From the NCBI RefSeq assembly GCF_029931775.1, contig NC_079321.1, positions 4,309,001-4,373,000 on the forward strand: a DNA stretch of 64,000 nt. Direction: 5' to 3'. The notes beneath the pieces are model-generated. The model did not search any database. It was not told the origin of the DNA and worked only from the letters and a program-made list of their open reading frames with translations. Each line of letters opens with the position of its first letter. Position 1 is the first letter of the stretch. This document shows, piece after piece, positions 9,901-19,900 of this stretch. Both the position numbers and the translations under genes were made by a program. This stretch comes from Euleptes europaea. Taxonomy: Eukaryota > Chordata > Lepidosauria > Squamata > Sphaerodactylidae.

Positions 9901-10654
9901 TGAACAACTGGAGAAATCAGCAGGATCCAAACTCTTTGAAGAAAGACACTGTTTTGATATGGAAACAGAAAGAGACAAAATACTGGAATTTCTCAAGCAA
10001 AGGAAAGGCCAAGAACGCAAGTCAAGCAAGACAAGGAAGAAATCTTCAACTCAAGATTAACCCAGTGAAAGACAAGAAACAAAAGGGACTTATTGATATG
10101 ATATGATGTGTTAATAAATGTGATGAATTATGTTTGCATGTCTGAATGTAACTGAACCTCGAAAAGGGGATTTGTTGGGTCTTAGATAGCGAGATTCGTT
10201 ACATGTCAGACAGTCAAAGGGTTAATTAGCCAAATGGTCAGGAAGAGCAGATCACCACTGCTTCCATGTCATATGGTCACGTAGGCAAAGTAATCTGCAT
10301 TTTACTGCTTTGGTATATCCTTTGTTTGAAAGAGAAACTGTAGCCCAGTTACTTGTAAGTTACCAACCTGCAAGCATGGAGGAGCACATTCTCCCTGTGA
10401 GAATGGCTACTCGTGAGTAAGCGTAGTAACTGCTAAAGGAGTTTAGCAAGTCTAGGAAACTTAGAGATGTAGGATGTTTATTGTTTAATCCATGTACCCT
10501 ACCCTTGAGATTAGTTAGTAAAGAATTGATTTGATTAAGAAAACGACTCTGTGGTATTTTTGTGTGTGACTAACCTTTATTATCAATAAGCAAAAACCAA
10601 GATTCATCGCCCTGAATGGTAGCAGATTAATTAAGTGAGTTTCAGATCCTAACA
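6979..10654 (+). mobile_element. Ty1/copia-type LTR retrotransposon, young, non-autonomous in appearance
   Basis: The two LTRs are 482 bp each (6979-7460 and 10173-10654), begin TGTTGGGTC and end CCTAACA, and look identical by eye. They are flanked by the 5-bp duplication CTACG (6974-6978, 10655-10659). A primer-binding site close to the 3' end of initiator-Met tRNA (TGGTAGCAGAG...GGATGG) follows the 5' LTR at about 7463. A purine tract (GAAAAGGGGA) precedes the 3' LTR. The interior holds one long frame with gag, zinc knuckle, protease and a gag-pre-integrase-like region. A recognisable integrase core and full reverse transcriptase are not seen, so it looks incomplete and would depend on helpers. 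Identical LTRs argue for a very recent insertion. It sits in the FBXO48 intron, in the same direction as the gene. Confidence 0.88.
7688..10060 (+). CDS. Copia gag-protease frame inside the LTR element
   Basis: A 790-residue frame belonging to the copia fossil, not to the host. The N-terminal part is gag-like (about residues 1-225). A CCHC zinc knuckle follows at about 232 (CFTCRKFGHKSYQC), then an aspartic-protease signature at about 316 (LLLDSGSSNHTCG). Next is a gag-pre-integrase zinc-binding pattern (FWHLKSKHR ... CEICIEAS, about residues 490-530). The C-terminal part is charged and low in recognisable domains, with a faint reverse-transcriptase-like remnant near the end. The element is incomplete as an autonomous retrotransposon. 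Confidence 0.75.
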   Translation: MGEDANRAATPVTSSTNAGAVSVNGKGIQSVIIPHISQSSFPIWKRSVELAFKALGIKHVLNEDPPDETDRDKFNAFDKADAQGMCLLVGAISPTESSIILNSNSTKDMMKALNEKYGVLSRGQRMSLKANLLSYKMPENVTLLQHLKHMQDLESEVKFAGGEVSSEDFLTIFIASLHQRFNAEKQNLLAREDLTLNKLITALKEFETDRARENELSNGIQVLHVHEKKFQCFTCRKFGHKSYQCKQRESKGGKPPSPGEKPANFRQRPDSATTGSQGYSKPKRPDQIATLLLKDQSTHILPIKDDPKRVQKLLLDSGSSNHTCGIMEAFDYLEPCAETFIMANGERQICTQKGQISVSIQSLCGNVMGLRLQNVLYMQKSEHCLLSVKRLANAKFQVTINENGCYLFDSQAREYEVLSEGSHYYLENVADQIVDYTEDSVNSDELYQCEKDNGLCAKENAVIDEKECFVDCNKEIKGLNTENCKHEDCMYFWHLKSKHRNMESVRQQLHEFGLPVKDCVKSYKQCEICIEASEHLQSDSTEPLAPSTDEGNVSISGDKREKEISIVNEMNATESERMSDGKVGRRETEPVTSSAWELRPPGAAKCLQDTASEGGSPEADGDVKVSTTLNHSEVKSNFSSWENKEQKFLSGEKKSLQQLTAINILLNIATSKKMTVMMFTVTDSQKLTSQLQKQGFKRGNKEKCLLNRKENGLLQYILIIMDNVLICCDTESNAKKIAEQLEKSAGSKLFEERHCFDMETERDKILEFLKQRKGQERKSSKTRKKSSTQD

Positions 10655-10957
10655 CTACGCAGAGGAAGGCAGTGGCAAACCACCTCTATTTGTCTCTCCT
10701 CTTGAAAACCCTATGAGGTGGCCATAAGCCGGCTGTGACTTGGAGGCACTTGGTTGTGAGAATCAAATTGAGTTGAGGAGGTGTTCTCTCAGCCTTGAAA
10801 ATTTTGAGTATCCATCTTCCACGCAATGTTCAGTTAAACGTTTGCACCATGAGAGTGTAAAAGTTCCCTCGCTTCACTAGAGGGCAGTACAACATCTATT
10901 CTCCATCTGGAGTCCATCAGAAACTCTGGTGCGAGGGATGCCAGCCTCCAGGTGGGA

Positions 10958-11402
10958 CCCACAAAATCACACAAGGTTGGAAGAGACCACAAGGGCCATC
11001 CAGTCCAACCCCCTGCCATGCAGGATCCCACAATCAAAGCGCTCCCGACAGATGGCCATACAACCTCTGCTTAAAGACCTCCAAAGACAGGGACTCCCCA
11101 CCACCGAGGCAGGGCATTCCACCAACGAACCGCCCTCACTGTTAGAAAGTTCTTCCTAATGTTTAGGTGGAATCACTTTTCTCTTAGTGTAAATCCATTA
11201 CTCTGTGTCCTAGTCTCTGAAGCAACAGAGAACAAGCTAGTTCCCTCATTAACATGGCATCCCTTCAAATATTTAAACATGGCTATCATGTCACCCCTTA
11301 ACCTTCTCTTCTCCAGACTAAACAAACCCAACTCCTTAAGTCTCTCCTCATAGGGCGTAGATTCCAGACCTTTGACCATTCTGATCGACCTGGGCATCCC
11401 CC
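10958..11402 (-). mobile_element. CR1 LINE 3' fragment
   Basis: The minus strand encodes [31 protein letters not shown], the C-terminal ORF2 region of CR1. The 3' UTR (GGTTGGAAGAGACC ... CAGTCCAACCCCCTGCC on plus) follows. Confidence 0.85.
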
Positions 11403-11423
11403 TGAATTATACCTCGTCTCTAG

Positions 11424-11568
11424 ACTACAGAGATCAGTTCCCCTGAATAAAATGGCTGCTTTGGAGGGTGGACTCTATGCATTTTACCCCACTGAGGTCC
11501 CTGTCTTCCCCAGGCTCCATCCCCAACTCTCCAAGAGTTTCCCAACCTGGATCTGGCAACCCTGTCCC
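11424..11568 (-). mobile_element. hAT-type MITE, partial, reversed
   Basis: Contains CAGAGATCAGTTCCCCTG, then TTCCCAACCTGGATCTGGCAACCCT. The outer left end is missing. Confidence 0.7.
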
Positions 11569-11935
11569 CACCCTCCGCCGGTCGCCAGGGGTGTTCTGGC
11601 AACCTTGCGATGTGTTTGTTAAGAAAAGCCGAGTTTTCACTTCCATTGTCAAAGCCCAGGAGGGGGGTAAATGGACAAATTGGGGGTCTTTGCAGGGGAG
11701 AATCAGTGGGCATGAGAAGGATTATGCCATTGCTGCCCTTCATAAAATTATAATGGAAAAAGAGAGGATGGCAGAAGCCACTCTGGGTCCTTCTTGGCAG
11801 GAAGAGTGGGGTATAAATTAAGGAAGTGAATAAATAAATAAAGGATGTGTGTCAATATTTGAACGGCTCTTTTTAATTTGTCTTCCTTTTCTTCTTCTTC
11901 TTCCCCCATCCCTGCTCCCCGTTTATTTTTATCAG

Positions 11936-12097
11936 GTCACGCTGCTGAGAAACTACTGGAAAAGCAAAGTGAAGCGTGAGTGGCTGAGCGGAAAATATAG
12001 CAACATTTGTTCCCGCGGCAGCTTGCCAGAAAAGAGCATGTATCCCATGGATGTGGACACCTGGGGAGAAATCCTGGAAGCAGAACTGGAACGATAA
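11936..12097 (+). CDS. FBXO48: FBXO48 last coding exon
   Basis: Encodes the final 53 residues, from VTLLRNYWKSKVKREWLSGKY to GEILEAELER, then a stop. The human protein shares almost the whole stretch (LLRNYQKSKVKHEWLSGRYSNIC ... MYPMDADTWGEILEAELER). A pyrimidine-rich tract and TTTATCAG precede it, and the phase-0 junction with 5929 restores GYSWK-VTLLRNY. This C-terminal module is the most conserved part of the family. The intron is about 6 kb and holds CR1, SINE, MITE and copia insertions. The spliced reading frame is intact, so the gene looks functional. Confidence 0.92.
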   Translation, partial: VTLLRNYWKSKVKREWLSGKYSNICSRGSLPEKSMYPMDVDTWGEILEAELER

Positions 12098-12640
12098 GAA
12101 GGCCAGCTCCAGGACCAGTGGAACTGATGAGGACAAATATTGAGCCGCGTCCTGTATTTAATATTCATTTGGGGGGGCCCGGAAAATGACTGCTCTATGA
12201 ATATTTGGCGTTTTGCACTTTTAGAACTTTGGAGTTTTTTCTTCTCATTCTTTGTTGGAAAGGTTTGGATGCTGGGTTTATCGTTTTAATCTACCGTTCA
12301 AAGGACTTGCTTCTTGGGCGCCCTCCAAATGCACTTTGCAAAGGATGACTAATATTTTTAAAGGCTTGGGTGTGTGTTCTTCGTGACCTTTGGTAAGAAT
12401 GAACTATATCAGCATCGTCATGAGAAAAGAAGGGAAATGCTTGCACCATCCAGAAAGTCAGCAAACGTCGTGTAGCGTGGATCTGGGGTTGTGGAGTGCA
12501 GGCATATTTCACCCTCTGTTTCTAGGGAGGATTGCTTATCGTCTAGTGAGACTTGGAATATTTTCATTTTGTTGAATTTATTATGATCCAAGATCAGCCA
12601 ACATAAGGGTACAAGCTAAACACAAATAAAACGTATAAAA
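12098..12640 (+). other. FBXO48: FBXO48 3' UTR with polyadenylation signal
   Basis: Non-repetitive sequence follows the stop. An AATAAA at 12625-12630, in an A-rich setting, is a good candidate poly(A) signal, giving a 3' UTR of about 550 bp. Confidence 0.55.
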
Positions 12641-12907
12641 ACAAAAACAAAAAATCTTAACTCAAGGGCTAATTTTAGAAATACTACGCAGTTGAAGCAC
12701 CTGCTTCCTTATCAGTGAGCCGAAGCTCAAAATTCGGCCACCTTAAGAGTGATTTCGTTAAGGCAATCTACAAGGAGAGTGGATATATAAAATTGATCAG
12801 ATCTGCCTAGAAACTTAGATAAAATAGGGCAACACAGGGAATGAATATGCTTACAAAATGAACGGCGAAGTAACGAATTTTCAGCATTGATGTGTCAACC
12901 CTACCCT

Positions 12908-13125
12908 TAAGGTTGCCAACTCCAGGTTGGAAAATACCTGGAGATTTTGGGGATGAGCATGAGGAGGGTGGGGTTTGGAGAGGGGAGGGGCTTAAATGGG
13001 GTATAATGCCAAAGAGTCAACCTTCCAAAGCTGCCATTTTCTCCAGGGGAACTGATCTCTGTTGCCTGGACATCAGTTGTAATAGCGGGAGACCTCCAGC
13101 AATCAGCTGGAGGTTGGCAACCCTA
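12908..13125 (+). mobile_element. hAT-type MITE
   Basis: Complete copy between TAAGGTTGCCA and TGGCAACCCTA. Confidence 0.8.
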
Positions 13126-13172
13126 CCTACCCCTCAATATAGGAACCTAGCATCTCAGGCCTAGCCTTCTTC

Positions 13173-13677
13173 TAGGGTTGCTAACTCAAGGTTGGGAAAT
13201 GGAGATTTGGGGCATGGAGCTTGGGGAGGGGGGCATTTGGGGCAGGGGGGACCTCAGTGGAGTACAGTGCCATAGAGTCCACCCTCGAACGCAGCCGTCT
13301 TCTCCAGGGGATCTGATCCACCAGAGCCAGCATGGTATAGCGATGGTTTGGAGCGGTGGACTCTGATCTGGAGAACCAGGTTTGATTCCCCACTGCTCCA
13401 CATGAGCGGCGGAGGGTAACCTGGCAAACCGGATTTGTTTCCCCACTCCTACACATGAAGCCAGCTGGGTGACCTTGGGCTAGTCACAGCTCTCTCAGCC
13501 TCACCTACCTCCCGGGATGTCTGTTGTGGGGAGTGGAAAGGAAGGAGATTGTAAGCCAGGTTGATTCTCCCTTAAGTGGTAGAGAAAGTCAACATATAAA
13601 AACCAACTCTTCTTCACCTGTAGATCAGTTGCAATTCCGGGAGATCTCTGTGCCCCACCTGGAGGTTGGCAACCCTA
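13173..13677 (+). mobile_element. hAT-type MITE interrupted by a tRNA-derived SINE
   Basis: MITE parts at 13173-13318 and 13613-13677 are separated by a SINE at about 13319-13612. The SINE carries AGAGCCAGCATGGTATAGCG, a duplicated B-box-like segment (GGTTTGATTCCCCACT) and a tail ending AAAACCAACTCTTCTTC. Confidence 0.75.
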
Positions 13678-14028
13678 ATTGTTTCTGACATTCATTTTCT
13701 CTGTGGAGAGACTTTCTTTTTATGGGAGAGCATACGTTCATTTGAGATTCCGCCTACAGTCTGAAGTGATACAGCCCAGACATGGATTTATTACTTCAGA
13801 ACTAACCTAAATCCTGATTATTTCAAGGGAACTTGCTCCCAGGTAACTGTGTGCAGGATTGAAGCCTTAGTAGACATTTTGAAAAGTTGCGGGGGGGAGG
13901 GAAAGATGGACATAGCCCCTTTTATGCTGAAAAATGTCTGACAACTAAACCTTAACTTAAAGGACTTTCCTCGCTTTCTTTGAAGAAATTGGTTTTTCTC
14001 ATTCCGAAAGCATAAAATGATTTGCATC

Positions 14029-14443
14029 GACGGGTTTGGAAATTCCTGGATATTTGGGGTAGAGCCTGAGAGTAGGGTTGCCAGGTCCCTCTTCACCACC
14101 GGCAGGAAGTTTTTGGGGCAGAGCTTGAGGAGGGTGGGGTTTGTGGAGGGGAGGGACTTCAATGCCATAGAGTCCAATGGCCAAAGTGGCCATTTTCTCC
14201 AGGGGAACTGATCTCTATCGACTGGAGATCAGTTGTAATAGCAGGAGATCTCCAGCTACTACCTGCAGGTTGGCGACCCTTCTGGGAAGGGCCAGTTTTG
14301 GAAGGGTAGGAACCTCAGTGGGGTATAATGCCATAGAGTCCACCCTCCACAGCATCCATTTTCTGCAAGTGAACTGATCTCTGTCATCTGGAGATCCGTT
14401 GCAATTCCAGGAGGTCCCCGGGCCCCACCTGGAGGTTGGCAAC
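14029..14443 (+). mobile_element. hAT MITE nested in another hAT MITE
   Basis: A copy of the second subfamily (GGTCCCTCTTCACCACCGG left end) occupies about 14073-14281. It sits inside an older copy whose parts are 14029-14072 and 14282-14443. Confidence 0.7.
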
Positions 14444-14655
14444 CCAGGGCCAGAAACAAGACTTCTTTTCAATTTGATCCAAGAGGATGGCAAGTGAATA
14501 ATAATTTACGATCATTGTGAGCCAGACTAATAGCTAAAAATACTATATGAATGACTTCCTCTGTGGCGGAGTTAAAACTGTCGAGAATATGTTAGCACCT
14601 ATGTTTCCTGTCATTTGTGGGTTTTCAGTCACAGGCCTCAAACTGCATCCTTCAG

Positions 14656-14848
14656 TAGCGTTGCCAGCTCTGGGTTGGGAAATACCTGGATATTTGGGGG
14701 GTGGAGCCTGGGGAGGGGAGGGACTTCAATGCCATGGAGTCCAATTCCCAAAGCAGCCACTTCCTCCAGGTGAACTGATCTCTATCGGCTGGAGTTCAGT
14801 TGTAATAGCAGGAGATCTCCAGCTAGTCCCCGGAGACTGGCAACCCTA
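14656..14848 (+). mobile_element. hAT-type MITE
   Basis: Complete copy, TAGCGTTGCCA to TGGCAACCCTA. Confidence 0.8.
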
Positions 14849-15335
14849 GTAGTCATATATGCTCTACTCTCAGACACAGGCACGAAACAAGGTCGGTGAA
14901 ATGTTTTATTTAAAATGAGGAAGCAAGTTCTGAAGCAATGGAATCATCTAGATGTCACAGACTGACAGACTGCAATTCGGCTTTTTATCATTTTGGGCCC
15001 CGTCGACCGTTCAAGAATTTGTACGACATGTCTCTGAGTTGTAAATAAATAGGACGAGTTCCTGCTTTCATGGTCTGCAACAGCGCAGGGTGTTTTTAGA
15101 TGTGAAAGCCTGGTCAGAAAAGGAACAACAGCCGCACAGCAGTTATCAAGAAGGCGACAGCTGAGTGGGCCAGCGTTATCTTCCTCTTCTGGCTTCCCTT
15201 TTGTATGTAGCATCACCCTGTTGTGGAAGGGCCTGTCATCACAGATGAGTTACCGGAAGGGCTGCCTGTGAGTAGATTTCCTAAGAGCCTAAGCATTTTT
15301 GGCCTGCATCCTACCAAGCTGGCAGCCTTCCTCTG
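14849..15335. other. Intergenic stretch with no recognised feature
   Basis: Lies between FBXO48 and the 3' end of PLEK. No exon-like segment or known repeat is visible. Confidence 0.4.
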
Positions 15336-15339
15336 ACTA

Positions 15340-15731
15340 GAGTTGCCAACCTCCAGCTGGGGCCTGGAGATCTCCTGGAATTACAACTGATCTCCAGACT
15401 ACAGAGATCAGTTCCCCTGGAGAAAATGGCCGCTTTGGAGAGTGGCTCGCGTGGCAGTACACCTTGCTGAGGTCCCAAGCCAAATCCCACCCTCCCCACG
15501 TTCCCCCCCCCCGAACTTCCAGCAATTTCCCAAACCAGAGTTGGGAACCTGACCTCCAACTAGGGTTGCCAACCTCCAGATAGTAGCTGGAGATCTCCTG
15601 CTATTACAACTGATCTCCAGCCGAAAAAGTTCAGTTCACCTGGAGAAAATGGCCGCTTTGGCCATTGGAGTCTATGGCATTGAAGTCCCTCCCCTCCCCA
15701 AACCCCACCCTCCTAGGACCTGGCAACCCTA
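15340..15731 (-). mobile_element. Two adjacent reversed hAT-type MITEs
   Basis: Copies at 15340-15560 and 15562-15731, both starting with the reversed end (GTTGCCAACCTCCAG). A third, forward and partial, is at 15773-15919. Confidence 0.75.
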
Positions 15732-16099
15732 CCTCCAACCCAAGGAACATTCTTCCAATGTATGAGGAGTGACTAGGGTTTGGGGAAGGGAGGGACTTCA
15801 ATGCCAAAGAGTCCAATGGCCAAAGTGGCCATTTTCTCCACGTTATCTGATCTGTCGGCTGGAGATCAGTTGTAATAGCAAGAGATCTCCAGCTAGTACC
15901 TGGAGGTTGACAACCCTATAAGGTGTGTACATTGGAGCCGAAAAGACACTTCCTATTACAGTCTTTCCCAGACTATATTAATGTCACAAGCTGTCAGCTA
16001 TTAATTGTTCGGCCTATTTTTACCACCACCAAGATGATGGCTAAGAAAACCCCTTACGTTTTAAAAGCTAATCCCCATTCTCTTTCTCATTTGCTTCTG

Positions 16100-16822
16100 A
16101 CAAACAAATAAACAGGAGACTGGAAGAATAAGCAAATTTGTTTTCTTTTCTTCCAAATGTATATTTCCACGACAACAAGAATCCTGGGGCTGATCTTTGC
16201 CCATATCTGTTGGTACAATCAGGACTCAGCTAACTTCCATAACAGTTCTTCATCAATACGGTTAGCACTTTTTTCCTTTTCATTATTGTGCAGAAAAAGG
16301 CTTATTTAATGCTTATTCATATTCAAATGAAAAAGCGTTGATACATTTTGGTTACACCATTAAAAAAAACTGGGGTGATGGTAGTTACAAAAAGGCAATG
16401 ATATATTAAATATTGTACATTAAATATGTGGATTCTAGACCAAGCTATTGGCAGAGGGGGAGAAGTGAACCTGGAATAGGGTTGCCAGCTCTGGATGGGG
16501 AAACACCTGGAGATTTTGAAGGTGGAGCCTAAGGAAGGTAGGGTTTGAGGAGGGGAGGGACTTCAGGGGGTATAATGCCATAGAGTCCACCTTCCAAAGC
16601 GGCCATTTTATCCTGGTGAACTGATCTTTATCGGCTGGAGATAATTTGTAATAGCGGGAGATCTCCAGCCACCAACTGGAGGTTGGCAACCCTAACCCAG
16701 AACCACCCAATCCATGTTGCAGAGAATGCTAAAAAAAATCCCTTTTAATGCAAAATGTTTCCTTTGCTTCAGTGGATGGTTTTTGTTTTTTCCTCTTTCT
16801 TTCTCTCTTCTTTCTTCTTTCT
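16100..16822 (-). other. PLEK: Probable PLEK 3' UTR, containing a hAT MITE (16477-16694)
   Basis: Directly follows the PLEK stop on the minus strand. AT-rich and without coding potential; the poly(A) site could not be fixed. The MITE inside is a full copy with TAGGGTTGCCA/TGGCAACCCTA ends. Confidence 0.4.
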
Positions 16823-16962
16823 TTACTTTCCAGTCCTGGAAACAATCTGAATGGCCTTGATCCACTCTGTACGCTCGGCAGAAGTAGCCGCTTGCAGCAG
16901 GTAGTGAACCTCATTGGCGGTAATGATTTCGAACAGGTTTCCTTCCACTTCGTTTTTCTTTC
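16823..16962 (-). CDS. PLEK: PLEK coding exon 9 (end of C-terminal PH)
   Basis: Encodes [20 protein letters not shown] to [12 protein letters not shown] and TAA (reverse of 16825-16823). Human has [20 protein letters not shown] and the same RTGK end. The acceptor is TTAG before 16962. The conserved Trp of the PH C-terminal helix (TEWIKAI) is present. Confidence 0.96.
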
Positions 16963-19900
16963 CTAAGAGTGAAATGGGGGGGAAACAAGAGTAAGTGAGC
17001 GAAAGAAATACTGCTGGGAGGGGAAATACAGCTGGGAGGGCAACTAAGATGGTGAGGGGTCTGGAAACCAAGTCCTATGAGGAAAGGTTGAAGGAGATGG
17101 GAATGTTTAGCATGGAGAGGAGAAGACTGAGAGGTGATATGATAACCATCTTCAAGTACTTGAAGGGCTGTCATACAGAGGAGGGTGCCGAATTGTTTTC
17201 TGTTGCCCCAGAAGGTCAGACCAGAACCAACGGGTTGAAATTAAATCCAAACAGTTTCCGTCTAGACATAAGGAAGAATTTTCTAACAGTTACAGCAGTT
17301 CTTCAGTGGAACAGGCTTCCTCGGGAGGTGGTAAGCTCTCCTTCCCTGGAGGTTTTTAAGCAGAGGCTAGATGGCCATCTGTCAGCAATGCTGATTCTAT
17401 GACCTGAGGCAGTTCATGAGAGGGAGGGCATCTTGGCCATCTTCAGGGCATGGAGTAGGGGTCACTGGGGTGTGTAGGGGGGAGGTAGTTGTGAAATTCC
17501 TGCATTGTGCAGGGGGTTGGACGAGATGACCCTGGTGGTCCCTTCCAACTCTATGATTCTATGATTCTAATCCAATTCTTTGGTTTTTGCAACAGAGAAT
17601 TCTTCTAATTTTGACAGAATGGTTCCAAGCTGAGGCTGAAATCCCATTTCCATCTATTGGGGGGGGATCAAATCTACCTGACATAAAAGCCTCTCTTTCA
17701 CCTGAACTTCAGAAGAGTAACTGATGGCAACGCAGTAAATTTGGGTTGCCAATTCTAGGTTGGGAAATACCTGGCAATGTTGAGGGTGGAGCCTAGGGTT
17801 GCTAACCTCCAGGTGGTGGCTGGAGGTCTCCTGCTAGTACAACTGATCTTCAGCCGATAGAAATCAGTTCACCTGGAGAAAATGGCCGCTTTGGCAATTG
17901 GACTCTATGGCACTGAAGTCCCTCCCCAAACCCCGCCTTCCTCAGGCTCTGCCCCCCAAACCTCCCACTGGTGGCGAAGGGGGACCTGGCAAACTTAGTG
18001 GAGCCTGGGAAGGGCAAGGGTTGGAGAGGGGAGGGAGTTCAGTGGGGTATAATGCCATAGAGTCCACCCTCCAAAGCAGCCATTTTCTTCAGGGGAATTA
18101 TCTTGGTTGACAGTTGGGATTCTGAGGTATCTCCAGGCCCCACCTGGAGGTTGGCAACATGACATATAAAAGGGAGTTGTAATTTTGAGATAACTCCAGC
18201 CCCACTTGGAAGCTGGAAACCCTAAATGAGATAGGAAGATGCCAATTTATATGCAGGCTTGGTTGAAATGGTGTTGGAAGCCCCAGTTCTGCTATCAACA
18301 GTTTGAGCACTTGGCTTGGTTAGAATCATAGAGTTGGAATACACCACCAGGGTCATCTAGTCCAACCCCCTGCACAATACAGGAAATTTACAACTATCTT
18401 CCCTCACAACCCCAATGACCCCTACTGCATGCCCAGAAGATGGCCAAAAAAAATTCCTCCAGGATCCCTGACCAATCTGGCTTCCTGGCTGTCTTCCTTC
18501 CAGCTATGAATGAATGAATGAATGAATGAATGGTACTGAATAAATACTTCCAACTGAGTCAACATGCATTAGGAGCATAACAGCCTGCCTGCTCCTCCTT
18601 ACCATTTGGGTTGTCTTCAACTGCGGTCACCACACAACCTCTCAAGTGAATGGCGCCCAGTGGTTCTTCTCCCTGAAAGGGGTTTGAAGCAAAACCATTG
18701 TTACTTTGGTCAGCAACTCATCTCTGCAGACATTTCAGCTGTGTGTGTTAAGTGCCGTCAAGTCGCTTCCGACTCACAGCAACCCTAGGAATCGATGTCC
18801 TCCCAAACGTCCCGTCATTAAGAACCTTGCTCAGGTCTTGCCAGCTGAGGGCCATGGCTTCCTTGATGGAATCAACCCATCTCATGTTGGGTCTTCCTCT
18901 TTTCCTGCTACTTTCCTGCCATTTCAGTTAGCAGGAAGCTATACTAGCTGTGTGTGTATGTGTGTGAGTGTTGATGCAGTCTGTGGAGAAATTTGTGAAG
19001 AAAAGCTGAAGAGACTTTGGAGTTCTGTAGCTGTGTAGAAAAGCAATGAAGGAAGACAAGATCTGATGGATATCTAGATATGACTTGTCAGCTTCTGTTT
19101 GAATAGCAGTATTTACAACTGCAACATCTGTTGGTATATAAGTACGGTAGGGTTGCCAGCTCCAGCTTGGGAAATACCTAGAGAGTTTGGGGGTTGAGCC
19201 TCAGGAGGGTGGGGTTTGGTTAGGGGAGGGACTTCAGTGGGATATAATGTTGAAATGCACTCGAATATGCAGTTCTTAAGGAACCGCTTATCCAGAGAAG
19301 AGATGCCAACTCGGTGTGGTTTGCCCTATTAGAGATGCCTTTCCAAATCCCTGCTGAAAGCAGCTGCATTTCTAATTGGCTTTTCATGAAAGGTTTCTGG
19401 ATAAAGATTTCTGGCTTTCACCCCGGCAGGATCGTAGTAGTGGAGGTACGCAGGATCCTCCCTCAGCACAAACTTCCGCACTTTCCAGTTCTTCCTCCGG
19501 TGTCCCTAAATAAACAGAACATATTGATGGTTTCGATTTCCCACTTCATAGAGGCAAGGGCAAAACGACATCTTTCCTTTCCTTTCCCCCTTAGAAGCTC
19601 CTTGATTCATAAATCTTGAGCAATCTATTGTTTAAGGGATAGAAGGACTGAGAAAAACTTTGTCACTGCCAATGTAACCTTAGGATCGCTGCCGCTTAAT
19701 AAATAAGGTATTAGTTCAGACACAGTTAAATAAGATCATAAGAAAAGCCATGATGGATCAGACCAGGGCCTATAAAGTCCAGAAGTCTGCTCACACCATG
19801 GCCAGTAGGATTGCCACGTCCCTCTTCACAATCGGTGGGAGGTTTTGGGGCGGAGCCTGAGGAAGGTGGGGTTTGGGGAAGGGAGGGACTTCAATGCCAT

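Larger units (their letters stand above)
6866..10760 (+). repeat. 5S-derived SINE interrupted by the copia element
   Basis: The SINE head is at 6866-6978 and its continuation (CGCAGAGGAAGGCAGTGGCA) at 10655-10760. A Ty1/copia element sits between, with a 5-bp duplication CTACG. Confidence 0.8.

Noticed and set aside
9253-10029. A 258-codon minus-strand frame opposite the copia gag-protease frame
   Set aside because: Shadow of the plus-strand frame; no domain is recognisable.
17025-17402. A 135-codon plus-strand frame in PLEK intron 8
   Set aside because: It is the C-terminus of CR1 ORF2, repeated in several copies in the window.
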